Below are positions 61,874-64,000 of a stretch of DNA of 64,000 bases, piece after piece. Numbering within the stretch: position 1 is the stretch's first letter; the number at the start of each line of letters is the position of its first letter. The notes under the pieces were generated by a model, which saw only the letters and a list, made by a program, of their open reading frames with translations, made no database searches and had not been told where the DNA came from. The position numbers were made by a program, and so were the translations under genes. Origin of the DNA: an uncultured Lachnospiraceae bacterium (lineage in GTDB: Bacteria > Bacillota > Clostridia > Lachnospirales > Lachnospiraceae); assembly GCA_947648875.1 (NCBI GenBank), contig CANSPM010000007.1, forward strand, positions 39,050-103,049, in the 5' to 3' direction.

Positions 61874-63916
61874 TCAGTGTGAAAACCGATCCACCACAGA
61901 ACTTATCTCCCGTGCGTTATTACTATTACTCGTACTCACTTTCTGCAATTCTTCCGCCGTCATATTGGTGCGCTCTATCTTGCTCACAATCTCGTCCACA
62001 CCCACCTCGTTTTCCTTGGAGGCCGACTGAATCACACCCATTCGATCCCGGATGCTGATGATGGATGCCTCAAATCCCTCCGAGCTCTCCTCGATCTCCC
62101 CCATGGCACTTCGGATATTGGTCACGGAAACGCCATACTCATTGGCAATATCCACAAACTCCTGAAAACGTTTTGACACATCCCCTTCCATAAAACCGAT
62201 GATATCATCCACGCAGTTCTGTACGTTGGCAATATTGCCGTCGATCTCCTGACAGATCAGAGAGATCTGTTTGGCCGTGGCCGAAGAGTCTGCGGCGAGT
62301 TTGCCAATCTCCTGCGCCACCACCGCAAAGCCCTTCCCCTGCTCACCGGCCCTGGCCGCCTCAATAGAGGCGTTCAGGGAGAGCAGGTTGGTCTGGTCCG
62401 CAATATCCAGAATCTGCTGCGCCATCTCGTTGACACGGGTGAGAGATTGCAGGTTGACCATGGCGGACTCTATATTACTGCGGTTGAGCCGAATCTTTTC
62501 TCCGGACTCCCGCAGGGCGGTTCCCGCCATTTTTTTCATGTTCTCTGCAGTTTGAATCAACTGCATACTCTTTTTGTCACCCACCTTAACTTTATCCGCC
62601 ACATAACTCACCAGTTCCGAAATCTTTTCAATCTCGACCACCACATTCCCGATCGCTCCATTGGTGGTGACTATGCTGGCGGCCAGTTCTTCCGTGGTAG
62701 CCGAATTATCGCCCACATACTCGATTAGGGTGCTGGTTGCGTCATTCATGGTGCCCGTGGAATGCTCCAGGGAATCTGTACAGTTCTGCAAGGTAGATAC
62801 AATTCCCCGCAGCGTGTCATACAGGGACCCCATGGCCGACGCGATCTGGCCGGTCTCACTTCTGCCCCCCACATATCTGCCCAGTTCTTCGGGAGCCTTT
62901 AACTCCAGATTCTTCATGCTGATAATGGATTTCCTCACCACCTCCAGGGGTTTGACACATAGTTTTACGGAAATCCAGGCCAGCAGCACAATCAAGACAT
63001 ATGCGCCCCCGCAGATCATCGCCAGAATATTTCTGCTTGCATACGCATCCCTGTATATTTCATCCTGACCGTCGCTGAGTACCACTGCCCAGCCCCGCTC
63101 CCGCATGGCCTGGTACACCGCGATACTCTCCTCTCCCTCTTCGGAGATATATTCCATATTTCCGTTCACGCCCCCGTCTGTCACGGACATGATAACGGAT
63201 TGTAGCATCCTGTCCTCAATGGGGGTTGCCATGCGTTCCGCGTCCTCGTCAAAGATATGTACCCCGGTGGCTGTGTTAATCATATAATTTCGGGCGCCTT
63301 CCATACCTTTTACGCTGAGGCCGTCCAACAAGGTCTTAAGACTCTCCGCATACTGCGCGCCTCCCACATAGCCCAGAATGGTCCTTCCATCCGTGTCATA
63401 CACCGGACAATACAGGGAAAGCGCCAGCTTCTGAGACGCAGGAGATATAATAATGCCGGTGTTGTAGATACCGCCGGCTGCGGTCATGGCGTCCTGAAGC
63501 TGCTTCAGAGGCTCCCCCTGACGGGTAGTAATGCCCACAACGGCGGGATTGGAATGGGTCAGCACATGGGTGTCCCACTCCGCAATATAGATTCCCTCCC
63601 AGCCCTCCAGACCGGCGTAAAAATCTTCCGTGTAAGCCTGGGCCGCCTTCACTGCTTTGGCATCCCCGGGAGCCCTCAGAAGTTCCGCCACCACAGGCGC
63701 CTTGCTGTAAGAGATCAACAAGTTTTCCGCCTTGTCCACATACTCCTCTATAATGGCCGCCCTAGCCTCCAGAGAAGTCTGCATGTTGTCCACCGCCGTG
63801 TCCCGCATGGTCCGCATCATACTGCCGCTGGCCACCAGATAAAGCAGAAGGATACATACTGCCGCCACCACAGAAATAATAGTGGTAATAACTGTGCTCA
63901 TCTTCAAGTTTTTCAT
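61874..63916 (-). CDS. Methyl-accepting chemotaxis protein with dCache sensor domain
   Basis: 680 residues. Membrane helix 1 about 10-32, a large extracellular double-Cache region (35-300: [60 protein letters not shown]), helix 2 about 305-327 ([20 protein letters not shown]), HAMP, and the signalling tip [20 protein letters not shown]. Cache domains bind small ligands such as amino acids, organic acids or sugars directly. It is the first gene of the unit carrying GH39 and the following hydrolases. The ATG follows GGATAATGGAG. Confidence 0.92.
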   Translation of the reverse strand: MKNLKMSTVITTIISVVAAVCILLLYLVASGSMMRTMRDTAVDNMQTSLEARAAIIEEYVDKAENLLISYSKAPVVAELLRAPGDAKAVKAAQAYTEDFYAGLEGWEGIYIAEWDTHVLTHSNPAVVGITTRQGEPLKQLQDAMTAAGGIYNTGIIISPASQKLALSLYCPVYDTDGRTILGYVGGAQYAESLKTLLDGLSVKGMEGARNYMINTATGVHIFDEDAERMATPIEDRMLQSVIMSVTDGGVNGNMEYISEEGEESIAVYQAMRERGWAVVLSDGQDEIYRDAYASRNILAMICGGAYVLIVLLAWISVKLCVKPLEVVRKSIISMKNLELKAPEELGRYVGGRSETGQIASAMGSLYDTLRGIVSTLQNCTDSLEHSTGTMNDATSTLIEYVGDNSATTEELAASIVTTNGAIGNVVVEIEKISELVSYVADKVKVGDKKSMQLIQTAENMKKMAGTALRESGEKIRLNRSNIESAMVNLQSLTRVNEMAQQILDIADQTNLLSLNASIEAARAGEQGKGFAVVAQEIGKLAADSSATAKQISLICQEIDGNIANVQNCVDDIIGFMEGDVSKRFQEFVDIANEYGVSVTNIRSAMGEIEESSEGFEASIISIRDRMGVIQSASKENEVGVDEIVSKIERTNMTAEELQKVSTSNSNNAREISSVVDRFSH

Positions 63917-63950
63917 CGCTCCATTATCCTTTCTTTTTTGATAAATCCTA

Positions 63951-63987
63951 GGCGTTTGCGAAACGCCAGAACCCGCATAAATACGGG
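63951..63987 (-). terminator. Tandem hairpins upstream of the Cache chemoreceptor gene
   Basis: GGCGTTT/AAACGCC (63951-63967, three-base loop) and CCCG/CGGG (63972-63987) stand side by side. They may be the end of a gene outside the window or a leader structure. The T-run is short, so the call is tentative. Confidence 0.4.
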
Positions 63988-64000
63988 ATTCTCTTTGTTA

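Noticed and set aside
1..64000. tRNA, rRNA, riboswitch, insertion sequence, prophage or attachment site
   Set aside because: No cloverleaf, rRNA segment, recognisable aptamer core, transposase or integrase was seen on either strand by reading; a covariance-model search was not possible.

Overview
The window looks like the chromosome of a gut-type Lachnospiraceae (Clostridia, low-to-mid GC Gram-positive). The basis is strong AGGAGG-type ribosome binding sites, MSM/CUT1-type sugar importers without a local ATPase, a PPi-type phosphofructokinase, a FliD-like flagellar protein, methyl-accepting chemotaxis proteins and a dense set of xylan-degrading enzymes. No rRNA, tRNA, CRISPR array, transposase or phage gene is visible. 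Almost all genes lie on the minus strand; the plus-strand exceptions are a FliD-like gene and two AraC-type regulators. No database search was possible, so family names rest on motif recognition.

Region 1 (1-10.6 kb) is housekeeping and miscellaneous: a DinG-like helicase with an N-terminal nuclease motif (cut by the window edge), a translationally coupled unknown protein, a histidine-free HPr/Crh-like protein, a DUF4130/radical-SAM pair thought to act on DNA, a PPi-type phosphofructokinase, an orphan FliD-like protein, a small HTH regulator, and a 650-residue internally duplicated TIM-barrel-like protein.

Region 2 (10.8-27.3 kb) is a glycan-uptake operon. It holds two substrate-binding proteins and two pairs of CUT1 permeases flanking three poorly characterised membrane or exported proteins (NHL propeller, Yip1-like, DUF5696), followed by a GH43 enzyme. 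A divergent AraC regulator sits upstream behind a 457-bp intergenic region with direct and inverted repeats that look like its operators.

Region 3 (27.3-43 kb) is a probable single transcription unit that reads GH8 exo-oligoxylanase, SGNH esterase, GH115 alpha-glucuronidase, a six-component MacB-like exporter set (two adaptors, one FtsX-type permease, two ATPases), and GH43. The last five junctions are tightly packed and three of them overlap, so the exporter is embedded in a xylan operon.

Region 4 (43-64 kb) continues the xylan locus: a YetA-like barrel protein, a chemoreceptor and a substrate-binding lipoprotein (one operon with a clear promoter and terminator), a second AraC regulator, a relic segment made of pieces of three gene families, three further GH43 proteins, an exported GH43-CE1 fusion, a GH31 alpha-xylosidase-like enzyme, a GH39 beta-xylosidase and a second, Cache-type chemoreceptor.

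Taken together, the enzymes could remove arabinose, acetyl, feruloyl, (methyl)glucuronic acid and xylose from glucuronoarabinoxylan fragments. Apart from the lipoprotein GH43-CE1 fusion they lack signal peptides, and no GH10/GH11 endoxylanase is present, so the picture is import of oligosaccharides followed by cytoplasmic dismantling, with chemotaxis genes wired into the same operons. The most unusual items are the NHL/Yip1/DUF5696 importer cluster with its operator array, the exporter embedded in the xylan operon, the duplicated barrel protein and the mosaic relic at 49.7-50.5 kb.
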